A DNA stretch of 12,271 nucleotides. It comes from Nitriliruptoraceae bacterium (GTDB lineage Bacteria > Actinomycetota > Nitriliruptoria > Nitriliruptorales > Nitriliruptoraceae). The position numbers were made by a program, and so were the translations under genes. The stretch spans positions 1-12,271 of the forward strand of contig SLDB01000087.1 in NCBI GenBank assembly GCA_007125475.1, given 5' to 3'. Positions 5,956-12,271 of this stretch are shown here, piece by piece. The notes below the pieces were generated by a model. The model was not told where the DNA came from. It did not search any database and saw only the letters and a program-made list of their open reading frames with translations. Every line of letters begins with the position of its first letter. The first letter of the stretch is position 1.

Positions 5956-6852
5956 GTGGAGGAACTGATCGCCTCGGTGGTCCGGGGCCTGGGGATCGGC
6001 AGCACCTACGCACTGATCGCGGTCGGCTTCGTGATCGTGTACCGGGCGACCGACGTGGTGAACTTCGCCCACCCGGCGCTGATGATCCTCGGGGCGTACT
6101 ACACGTCGTGGTTCACCTTCACGGTGGGTCTGCCCTTCGTGCTCGCGGTCCCCGCGGCGATGGTGAGCGTCGCGGTGCTGGCGGCGCTGTGCGAGCGGAT
6201 CGCGATGCGGCCGATGGTCGGTGAGCCGCCGTTCGCCGCCGCGATGGTGACGGTCGGCGTGTTCTTCGTCCTGTTCGTCCTCGCGTTCCGCCTCATCGGG
6301 ACAACGGTGATCACGATGGGCGACCCCTGGGGGCTCGAACGGGTCACCGTCCTGGGGGTGCGGCTGTTCCAGGTCGACCTGGCCAAGACCGTGATCGCGT
6401 TGGTGGCCATCGGCGCGGTGGCGGCGTTCCTGAAGCGCTCCCGCATCGGGCTCGCGATGCGGGCGACGGCGCTGGACCAGGAGGTGGCGATGGCCCAGGG
6501 GGTGAAGGTGGGCCGGGTGTTCGGTCTGTCGTGGGCGATCGCCGGGGCGACCGCCGGGCTCGCCGGGATGCTGATCGGCACCGCTGCCGGCGGGGTCGAA
6601 CCGGTCACCGCCCTGGTGGCGCTGAAGGCGCTGCCGGTGATCATCCTCGGCGGGCTCGACTCGGTGGAGGGCACCGTCCCGGCCGGGATCGCGATCGGGA
6701 TCGCCGAGTCGCTGACCCGGACCTACCAGCCGGCGTACGCGCCGTGGCTGGGGGCGAACGTCGACGTGGTGGTGCCGTACCTGATCATGATCCTGGTGCT
6801 GATGGTGCGGCCCTACGGCATCTTCGGGACCCGGCAGGTCCAGCGGATATGA
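5956..6852 (+). CDS. livH: HAAT-family ABC transporter permease, LivH type
   Basis: A 298-residue integral membrane protein of LivH length with about eight hydrophobic segments. It carries the family segments GSTYALIAVGFVIVYR and VVNFAHPALMILGAYY near the N-terminus, the cytoplasmic coupling region SRIGLAMRATALDQEVA, and a late glycine-rich membrane segment with LKALPVIILGGLDSVEGT. With LivM it forms the translocation pore. GTG 5956 is chosen because AGGGAGGG (5942-5949) lies 6 bases upstream; the in-frame extension back to 5800 is inside the ligase gene and is Arg/Pro-rich, unlike a permease. The gap after the ligase is 76 bases with no clear terminator, so the operon probably continues. The stop overlaps the livM start in ATGA (6849-6852). 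Confidence 0.93.
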   Translation: MEELIASVVRGLGIGSTYALIAVGFVIVYRATDVVNFAHPALMILGAYYTSWFTFTVGLPFVLAVPAAMVSVAVLAALCERIAMRPMVGEPPFAAAMVTVGVFFVLFVLAFRLIGTTVITMGDPWGLERVTVLGVRLFQVDLAKTVIALVAIGAVAAFLKRSRIGLAMRATALDQEVAMAQGVKVGRVFGLSWAIAGATAGLAGMLIGTAAGGVEPVTALVALKALPVIILGGLDSVEGTVPAGIAIGIAESLTRTYQPAYAPWLGANVDVVVPYLIMILVLMVRPYGIFGTRQVQRI

Positions 6853-8021
6853 GCGCGCTGCGGGGACGGGACACCGGGGCGCGGGCCTCACGCGCCGGGC
6901 TGCGCGGCCGGCCGGGGCTGGTGACCGACTACGCGCGGGATCAGGCGATCTGGAACACCCCGGCAAAGAAGGCCTGGACGCTGGCCCTGGTCGTGGTGGT
7001 GCTCGCCAGCCCGGCACCGATGTACCTCAGCCGCGACCTGACCAGCCTGCTGACCACGGTGTTCATCTACGCGATCGGTGGGATCGGCCTGAACCTCGTC
7101 ACCGGGTACGCGGGCCAGGTCTCCCTGGGCCACGCCTTCTTCCTTGGTCTGGGTGCGTACACGGCCGCGTTCTTCGGCGGCGAGTCGACCGCGACGCTGC
7201 ACGGGCTCGGGCTCGAGCTGTGGGTGTGGCTGCCGATGGCCGGGATCGTGCCGGCGGTCGTCGGGTTCGCGGTCGCGCCGCTGGCGGCACGTGTGCGTGG
7301 GCTCTACCTCGCGATCCTCACCCTGGGCCTGCTGTTCGTCGGTGAGCACGTGTTCAAGGAGGCCCGCAGCTTCACCGGTGGCGCCGGGATCGGTCGGGCA
7401 CCGGCCGAGCCGGTGATCGGCGGGTTCGACCTCTACGCCCGCCACACCGTGTTGGGGGTCGAGCTGCCGCGCGAGACGCTGTTCTACTACCTGTGCTTCG
7501 CGCTGCTGATCGTGCTCGGGGTCGCGGCCCGCAACCTGGCGCGCACGAAGACGGGACGCGCGTTCGCGGCGGTGCGCGACCGCGACGTCGCCGCCGAGAT
7601 CATGGGCGTGCCGCTGCTGAAGACCAAGACGCTGGCGTTCACCCTGTCCTCGTTCTACGCCGGGATCGCCGGGGCGCTGCTCACCGTGGTGTGGGGGAGG
7701 ACGACCCCCGAGAACTGGAACCTGTTCCTGTCGGTGGAGTTCCTGGCGGTGATCCTCATCGGTGGGGTCGCCACGATCTCGGGCTCGATCATGGGGGCGG
7801 CGTTCGTGGTGCTGATGCCCCGGCTCGTCGAGAGCCTCGCCCCGCACGTGCCGTTGATCGCCGGCCGCGTCGGCGAGCCGGGGCTGCTCACGGTGTTCCA
7901 GCTGCAGGGGATGCTGTTCGGGGCGCTGATCGTGGCGTTCCTGGTCCTCGAGCCGCGGGGACTGTTCGGCCTGTGGCTGCGGGTGCGCAACTACTGGAAG
8001 GCGTGGCCGTTCTCGTACTGA
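6849..8021 (+). CDS. livM: HAAT-family ABC transporter permease, LivM type
   Basis: A 390-residue membrane protein with about eight to ten hydrophobic segments. LivM hallmarks are IGGIGLNLVTGYAGQVSLGH (first pore helices), the coupling region TKTGRAFAAVRDRDVAAEIMGV, and the VEFLAVILIGGVATISGSIM segment. It begins with about 40 hydrophilic, Arg-rich residues before the first helix (YARDQAIWNTPAKKAW, then hydrophobic), longer than in minimal LivM proteins. The ATG overlaps the livH stop by 4 bases with little Shine-Dalgarno sequence of its own, so translation is probably coupled. A hydrophilic C-terminus (LRVRNYWKAWPFSY) follows the last helix; this type of ending is common in importers linked to CoA ligases. 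A 107-base gap with repeats separates it from the binding-protein gene. Confidence 0.93.
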   Translation: MSALRGRDTGARASRAGLRGRPGLVTDYARDQAIWNTPAKKAWTLALVVVVLASPAPMYLSRDLTSLLTTVFIYAIGGIGLNLVTGYAGQVSLGHAFFLGLGAYTAAFFGGESTATLHGLGLELWVWLPMAGIVPAVVGFAVAPLAARVRGLYLAILTLGLLFVGEHVFKEARSFTGGAGIGRAPAEPVIGGFDLYARHTVLGVELPRETLFYYLCFALLIVLGVAARNLARTKTGRAFAAVRDRDVAAEIMGVPLLKTKTLAFTLSSFYAGIAGALLTVVWGRTTPENWNLFLSVEFLAVILIGGVATISGSIMGAAFVVLMPRLVESLAPHVPLIAGRVGEPGLLTVFQLQGMLFGALIVAFLVLEPRGLFGLWLRVRNYWKAWPFSY

Positions 8022-8037
8022 GCGGGGTCGCCCCCCG

Positions 8038-8078
8038 CCGCTACGCTGCGAGGAGGGTCGTAGCGGTGTCGTAGCGGT
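8038..8078 (+). repeat. inverted plus tandem repeat element before the binding-protein gene
   Basis: The 11-base unit GTCGTAGCGGT occurs twice in perfect tandem (8057-8067 and 8068-8078). Its core CGTAGCGG also occurs inverted as CCGCTACG at 8038-8045. The inverted copy can pair with either direct copy, giving an 8-bp stem (plus a G-U pair) with a 13- or 24-base loop. The element starts 17 bases after the livM stop and ends 50 bases before the lipoprotein start. It may be an operator for an internal promoter, an mRNA-processing or stability hairpin that raises binding-protein output, or an alternative-pairing switch. TACGCT (8042-8047) inside it fits a TANNNT -10 box. Confidence 0.75.
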
Positions 8079-8128
8079 CACGGCTCGCAGGTGACCCACC
8101 CGGCCCGCGGCGTATGGGAGGCCTCCGG

Positions 8129-9439
8129 ATGCAGGAGACGATGCGGTGGCGGGCCCTGGCCCTGGCGGGCGTCCTGGGCCTGATCGCCGCGGCGTGCGGA
8201 CCGGACACCGACGATGGGCCCGTCGCCGACGATCACGCCGGCGTCACCGAGGATCCCTGCCCCGACGCGGTGAACCCGGACAACGGCTGCATCTACCTCG
8301 GGGTCCTCTCCGACCTCTCCGAAGGGCCGTTCGCCGGGCTCGCCGTCCCCCTCACCAACGCGCAGGAGGACTTCTTCCGGCGCGTCAACGAGGAGGGCGG
8401 CATCGGTGGGTACGACGTCGACGTCAGCACCTACACCCGGGACACCCGCTACGACCCGCAGCCCCACAGCGCGGCGTACCGCGAGATCGAACCGTCCATC
8501 CTCGCGCTCGCCCAGACCTTGGGGACACCGACCACCCAGGCCGTGCTGCGCGACATGGACGACGACGACGTGATCGGCGTCCCGATGTCGTGGTGGTCGG
8601 GTTGGGACTTCCGCGACGAGACCCGTGGGTTGATCCTGCCGTCGGGGTACTCCTACTGCATGGAGTCGATGATCTCGCTGGACTGGCACGTCGAGGAGCA
8701 CGGTGAGCCCTCCTCGGTGGTCGCGGTCGGCTACCCCGGGGACTACGGCGGAGACGCGGCCGCCGGCGCGCGGCTGTGGGCACAGGCCAACGACGTCGAG
8801 TTCCTCGGCTTCGTCGAGACCGCACCGAACCCGGTCGTCGGGAGCCAGGACGCCGCGATCGGCCAGGTCGTGGCCTCCGGCGCCGACGCCGTGGTGATCG
8901 CGGTGGGCCCGGCCGAGACCGCCGAGATCGTCGGCGGGTCCGCCGCCGACGACTTCACCGGGGTGTTCCTGGGCTCGCTGCCCACCTGGAACCCGGCGTT
9001 GATGGACACCCCTGCCGCCCAGGCGCTGCAGGATCTGTACTTCCACGTCATCCCGTGGGAGAACCTCGTCGAGGGTGACAGCGACGCCCACCACGCGATG
9101 CGTGAGGCCCTCGGGGACGGGCTGTCGGAGACCAACGACGGCTACTCGGCGGGCTGGATCATGTCGTACCCGATCAAGGCCGCGCTCGAGGCCGCGGCGG
9201 CCGACGGCGAGCTCACCCGTGAAGGGGTTCGCGCCGCCGTCGACGGGCTCACCGTGGATTTCGAGGGGGCGCTGCCGGAACGCACCTTCGGGGTCGAGGC
9301 GAACGAGCTGGTGCTGCGTGAGGCGGTGATCGCGGCCCCCGACCCCGACTCGGAGTGGAACGAGAGCACCGTCGCCACCGGTGTGAGCGGTCCGACCGCG
9401 CAGGCGTTCGACTACACCGAGCCGTGTGTCGGTGGGTGA
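8129..9439 (+). CDS. solute-binding lipoprotein of a HAAT-family ABC importer (Peripla_BP_6-like)
   Basis: A 436-residue extracytoplasmic binding protein that would hand substrate to the LivH/LivM pore. The N-terminus is a lipoprotein signal: MRWR, a hydrophobic stretch, then IAAAC with the lipidated Cys at 23. An acidic linker (DTDDG) and a Cys pair spaced by ten residues (DPCPDAVNPDNGC, a likely disulfide) follow, then the type I binding-fold start YLGVLSDLSEGPFAGLAVPL and NEEGGIGGYDVDV. Two lone Cys occur later (YSYC and the C-terminal EPCVGG). ATG 8129 is chosen because GGAGG (8118-8122) lies 6 bases upstream; ATG 8114 and 8141 are in frame but less well supported. It is the last gene of the transporter operon. 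The sequence is diverged from classical leucine-binding proteins, so the ligand is open; the CoA ligase upstream points to a carboxylate. Its 3' end overlaps a convergent gene. Confidence 0.9.
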   Translation: MQETMRWRALALAGVLGLIAAACGPDTDDGPVADDHAGVTEDPCPDAVNPDNGCIYLGVLSDLSEGPFAGLAVPLTNAQEDFFRRVNEEGGIGGYDVDVSTYTRDTRYDPQPHSAAYREIEPSILALAQTLGTPTTQAVLRDMDDDDVIGVPMSWWSGWDFRDETRGLILPSGYSYCMESMISLDWHVEEHGEPSSVVAVGYPGDYGGDAAAGARLWAQANDVEFLGFVETAPNPVVGSQDAAIGQVVASGADAVVIAVGPAETAEIVGGSAADDFTGVFLGSLPTWNPALMDTPAAQALQDLYFHVIPWENLVEGDSDAHHAMREALGDGLSETNDGYSAGWIMSYPIKAALEAAAADGELTREGVRAAVDGLTVDFEGALPERTFGVEANELVLREAVIAAPDPDSEWNESTVATGVSGPTAQAFDYTEPCVGG

Positions 9440-10248
9440 GCCGGACGCCGGGCGCCGCTCAGCGTCGCCACCGCGAAGATCCCCAGCGACAGGCCGTACA
9501 TGGTGCTGCGCGGGGGACCGTCCAGGCCGGTGAGCCCCCAGACCACGAGGGCGGCGATCCCCACCCCGGCCAGGGACACGGCGGGGGCGAGCGGGGCGTG
9601 ACGCACCGTGCTGGCGACCCATCCGACCAGGGCCCCGGCGACGAGGAGCCCGACGAACAGGACGGCGAGCCAGGTGAACCGGCTGAGCCCCCACGGGCCC
9701 TCGAAGGTCTGCTGCAGCAGCCCGCGACCCCACACGTCGCCTTCGACGACCGCGACCAGGGCGGCCGCCGCGACGGATCCGAGGAGCACCGCCTCACGCG
9801 CGCCGGACCTGCGCTCGGCGGTCGCGGCCGCGGCACCCGACGCCGCGATCAGCGCGGTGGCGAGGAAGACCCCGGCGACCAACACCAGGGTGGGCGGGAC
9901 GTTCGGCAGGATCGGCGGGGTGGGCACCCACCCGGCTGTCCACCAGGTCCCGGCCTGGAACCACAACGCCAGGACGGTCGTCAGCGCCGCGATGGTCACC
10001 GCGAGGGCCGGTCGGCTCCGGGCAGCCCGCACCACGAACCCGACCACCGCGCCGGCCACCGCGAGGAGCGCGACGGAGAGCCCGTCGGGCAGGGGGGTCG
10101 GGATCCCGCGGGGCGACAGCAGCAGCATCACCACCGCCGGCACGATGAGCACGACCAGCATCAGGAGCGTGGCGCCGAGGCCGGCTCCGAGCTGTCGAGC
10201 CGGACCTCGCCGCCGTCCGCGGTCGGCTTCACGGATACCTGAGGTCAC
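9412..10248 (-). CDS. unrecognised multi-pass membrane protein (about eight helices)
   Basis: I do not recognise the family. The 278-residue protein has a short basic N-terminus (READRGRRRG) and about eight hydrophobic helices, near residues 20-45, 53-75, 80-103, 118-145, 152-170, 189-215, 219-242 and 252-270. A Trp-rich loop (FQAGTWWTAGW, then Pro-rich) lies between helices 3 and 4. No catalytic motif or transport signature is visible. GTG 10248 is chosen because GGAGGT (10260-10255, minus strand) lies 6 bases upstream and a promoter-like pair sits about 60 bases upstream. The reading frame stays open further upstream, to an ATG at 10503 that overlaps the aarF stop, so a form 85 residues longer cannot be excluded. 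The 3' end overlaps the convergent binding-protein gene by 28 bases. A link to the adjacent AarF-like kinase is possible but not shown. Confidence 0.75.
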   Translation of the reverse strand: MTSGIREADRGRRRGPARQLGAGLGATLLMLVVLIVPAVVMLLLSPRGIPTPLPDGLSVALLAVAGAVVGFVVRAARSRPALAVTIAALTTVLALWFQAGTWWTAGWVPTPPILPNVPPTLVLVAGVFLATALIAASGAAAATAERRSGAREAVLLGSVAAAALVAVVEGDVWGRGLLQQTFEGPWGLSRFTWLAVLFVGLLVAGALVGWVASTVRHAPLAPAVSLAGVGIAALVVWGLTGLDGPPRSTMYGLSLGIFAVATLSGARRPAHPPTHGSV

Positions 10249-10310
10249 GGGCGGACCTCCGTTGGTCTTCGGGTCCTGTGCGGCGACTCCCGGACCGCGC
10301 GAGGACACCG

Positions 10311-10338
10311 ACTGTAGACCGATGGGGGCGCAGCGCAA
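10311..10338 (-). promoter_or_regulatory. probable promoter of the membrane-protein gene
   Basis: On the minus strand TTGCGC (10338-10333) and TACAGT (10316-10311, a TANNNT box) are separated by 16 bases. Transcription would begin near 10304 and give a leader of about 55 bases ending in the GGAGGT ribosome site before GTG 10248. The surrounding 10249-10499 region shows no other gene I would defend. Confidence 0.5.
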
Positions 10339-10499
10339 CCACGACCGCTGTGGCCCGTCCGGGGCACGCATCCCCGCGGGTGCGGCTGCCGGGCGGACGG
10401 TCCCGTCGGCGGCGAGGTGTGCGACCGTGCTGGGGTGGGTCGCAGGGCTGGGGACCGGAGCGGGGGTGGTCACGGCGGTCACGGCCACGCCCGACCTCG

Positions 10500-12271
10500 T
10501 CATCCTGCCGGCCCACGACCCCGACGCCCCCCGGAGGCCTGTCGCCGGAGGATCTCGAGGAGCACCCGCAGCAGCAGCACCGTGGCGCCGAACAGGCCCA
10601 GCCAGCCGATCATCTCCAGGAGCCGGATCTCGGTCCCGGCGAGGACCGGCCCGGCCTCGGCGGTGACCATCAGCACGGCGATCAGGCCGAGGCCGAGGGC
10701 GAGGCCGGCGAGCACGGCCCGGTTGAGGAGTCGTTCGACGACGGCGACGTCGTTGGGGTCGGAGAACAGCCGGACCCGGGTGGTCAGGCCGCCGTGCTGC
10801 AGCAGTGTGGCGATCCGGTCCAGGTGCCGGGGGGCGCGTCGCACCAGGGGGCCGAGCTGCGCCCACTCCCGCTGCAGCAGCTCGCCGAGCGAACCCGGCG
10901 AGGTGCGCTCCCGCAGCTCGGCGCCACCGAGCTCGGCGACACGGTCGATGAGGGGGTAGGCCGGCGAGAGCTGTTCGAGGGTGCCGGCCAGGGTCGCCAG
11001 CGCCCTGAACATCGTCGAGGTCTGGGGCGGGAGGCGGAACCCCAGGCGGGTGGTGAGCCGGAGCAGGTCGGTGAGCGCCTCGGCAGGGGGCAGTCCGGGT
11101 CCCAGGTGGGCGGACATGAACCGTGCCAGGGACCGTTCGATGTCGTCGGGGTCGCGGGTCGGCGGGATCGATCCGATCGCCACCAGGGACTCGTAGAGCA
11201 GCGACGGCTCGCCCAGACGGATCGCCAGCAGCATCTGGAACACCGACGCACGCTCGAACGCGTCGAGGCGGCCGGTCACGCCGAAGTCGATCAGCCCGAG
11301 CGTGCCGTCGTCGAGGAGGAGGACGTTGCCGGGGTGAGGGTCGCCGTGGAATCGCTCGCCGGCGAGCATGGCCTCGACCTGTGAGTCGCAGAGGCGGTCG
11401 GCCAGCTTTCGCGCCTGATCGTCGGTGAGTGCCGTCGGCCTGCCGGCCGACAGCGGGGTGCCGGCGAGTCGGTCCATCACCAACAGGCGCTCGGTGGTCA
11501 ACTCGTCGACGATGTCGGGGCTGCGTACCCCGTCACGGCGTCGTGTCGCGGTGGCGATCTCGGCGGCGTGGCGCCCTTCGACGCGGAGGTCGAGCTCGGT
11601 GCGCAGTGCCCGCGCGAAGTCCTCGGCGATCGCCCCGATCTCGTAGGTGGCCCCCCACTCGGTGCGTCGCTCGGCGAGCCGGGCGAAGGCGACGGCGATC
11701 CCCAGGTCGCGTTCGACGTGCTCGAGCAGGCCGGGACGGCGGACCTTGATCACGACCTCGCGGCCGTCGAGGAGCCTGGCGAGGTGCACCTGCGCGATCG
11801 ACGCCGAGCCCAACGGGGTCCAGTCGACCTCGGCGAAGACCTCCTCCAGCGGACGGGACAGCTCCGCCTGAATCGCCCGTTCGGCTTCTTCCCTGGTCAA
11901 CGGCCGTGCGGCGGCGTGCAGTCGGCCGAGCTCGGCGAGCGCCTCCGGGGGGAGGAGGTCGGGGCGGGTCGCCAGCAGCTGACCGAGCTTGACGAACATC
12001 CCCCCAGCGTCCTCCAACGCGGTGCGTGCTCGGCGTGCCAGTTCCACGGGGTCGCGGCTGGGCACCTCGCCACGCCGTAGGCCGAGCGCCGGCGCGAACC
12101 CGTGCCGCACCAGGATCCTGGTGATCCGCAATGATCGCGCGAGCATCCCAGTGCGCCGCCGCAGGGCACGCCAGGGGTTGGTCGGCCGGAACCCGACCCG
12201 CCGCGGTCGGGCCAGCAGCACCTCGATCGCGACCACCATGAGCATCGCGGCCACGACCTGGAACGGCAGCG
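10500..12271 (-). CDS. AarF/UbiB (ABC1) family atypical kinase, 5' end beyond window
   Basis: UbiB-like atypical kinases are membrane-linked ATP-binding proteins, best known for supporting quinone and lipid metabolism. Counting residues from GTG 12254: the family-specific KxGQ motif is K89-L-G-Q92 followed by LLATRPDLLP, the modified nucleotide loop is PLGSASIAQVH (147-157), the ATP-binding Lys is K170 in VVIKVRRPG, the catalytic-loop motif is HGDPHPGN (303-310), and the metal-binding motif is DFG (323-325). Two C-terminal membrane helices (about 513-535 and 544-567) are typical. The Ala-rich loop reads GSAS rather than AAAS. The frame stays open to the right edge and encodes hydrophobic residues (LPFQVVAAMLMVVAIEVLLA), with no ribosome site before GTG 12254. 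Some actinobacterial AarF proteins carry N-terminal membrane helices, so the true start is probably outside. UbiB proper needs ubiquinone; an actinobacterial homologue more likely serves menaquinone or another lipid. Confidence 0.9.
   Translation of the reverse strand, partial: LPFQVVAAMLMVVAIEVLLARPRRVGFRPTNPWRALRRRTGMLARSLRITRILVRHGFAPALGLRRGEVPSRDPVELARRARTALEDAGGMFVKLGQLLATRPDLLPPEALAELGRLHAAARPLTREEAERAIQAELSRPLEEVFAEVDWTPLGSASIAQVHLARLLDGREVVIKVRRPGLLEHVERDLGIAVAFARLAERRTEWGATYEIGAIAEDFARALRTELDLRVEGRHAAEIATATRRRDGVRSPDIVDELTTERLLVMDRLAGTPLSAGRPTALTDDQARKLADRLCDSQVEAMLAGERFHGDPHPGNVLLLDDGTLGLIDFGVTGRLDAFERASVFQMLLAIRLGEPSLLYESLVAIGSIPPTRDPDDIERSLARFMSAHLGPGLPPAEALTDLLRLTTRLGFRLPPQTSTMFRALATLAGTLEQLSPAYPLIDRVAELGGAELRERTSPGSLGELLQREWAQLGPLVRRAPRHLDRIATLLQHGGLTTRVRLFSDPNDVAVVERLLNRAVLAGLALGLGLIAVLMVTAEAGPVLAGTEIRLLEMIGWLGLFGATVLLLRVLLEILRRQASGGRRGRGPAG

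Noticed and set aside
8114..8128. ATG 8114 as start of the binding lipoprotein
   Set aside because: It adds MGGLR but lacks a well-placed ribosome site; its own GGGAGG is better placed to serve ATG 8129, which gives a standard lipoprotein signal.
9440..9475. Bidirectional terminator after the binding-protein gene
   Set aside because: GC-rich partial stems exist here (for example GAGC/GCTC with interior mismatches), but none is a clean long hairpin with a U-run, and the position is inside the convergent coding region.
9355..10242. A 295-codon plus-strand open frame opposite the membrane protein
   Set aside because: It is highly hydrophilic (Arg, Gly, Asp, His, Gln), as expected from reading hydrophobic helices in reverse; the minus strand gives a coherent membrane protein with a good ribosome site.
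10229..10516. A 95-codon minus-strand frame between aarF and the membrane protein
   Set aside because: It is Arg/Pro-rich with no ribosome site or motif and overlaps the membrane-protein start out of frame; it looks like a chance opening.
1..12271. tRNA, rRNA, CRISPR array, insertion sequence or prophage
   Set aside because: No cloverleaf, repeat-spacer series, transposase or integrase motif, or terminal inverted repeats were seen; base composition looks uniform, with no sign of a transferred island.

Overview
The window reads as a stretch of chromosome from a high-GC Gram-positive bacterium, most likely an actinobacterium. G/C dominates third codon positions, several genes start with GTG, one gene appears to be leaderless, and the solute-binding protein is a lipoprotein of Gram-positive type. 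I cannot place it to genus; a deep-branching actinobacterial lineage is a guess. No rRNA, tRNA, CRISPR array, transposase or phage gene is visible.

Left part (1-1858). A DUF6457-like gene runs off the left edge on the minus strand. It is divergent from moaA (375-1397), which encodes the radical-SAM enzyme of molybdenum cofactor synthesis. The roughly 215-base gap between them holds tandem repeats, hairpins and a probable leaderless moaA promoter inside a perfect inverted repeat. A two-CBS-domain protein (1442-1858, minus) converges on moaA.

Centre (2235-9439). Six plus-strand genes form one apparent operon: a LivF-type ATPase, a LivG-type ATPase, a long-chain acyl-CoA-synthetase-like AMP-forming ligase, LivH- and LivM-type permeases, and a lipoprotein solute-binding protein. 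Two junctions are 4-base stop/start overlaps (livG/ligase and livH/livM) and the other gaps are 31, 76 and 107 bases. All parts of a branched-chain-amino-acid-type (HAAT) ABC importer are present, with the CoA ligase embedded in the middle. This suggests uptake of a carboxylic acid (fatty, aromatic or similar) coupled to CoA activation, rather than simple leucine uptake. A 376-base hairpin-rich leader precedes the operon, and a small inverted-plus-tandem repeat element sits just before the binding-protein gene.

Right part (9412-12271). Two minus-strand genes follow. One is an unrecognised eight-helix membrane protein whose 3' end overlaps the 3' end of the binding-protein gene by 28 bases. 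The other is an AarF/UbiB (ABC1) atypical kinase whose 5' end lies beyond the right edge. The roughly 250 bases between them contain a good promoter candidate for the membrane protein, and also an in-frame open extension that starts in an ATGA overlap with the aarF stop.

Most of the window is ordinary metabolism. The points most worth a second look are the ligase-containing importer, the repeat element at 8038-8078, the moaA start region, the tail-to-tail gene overlap and the ambiguous start of the membrane protein.
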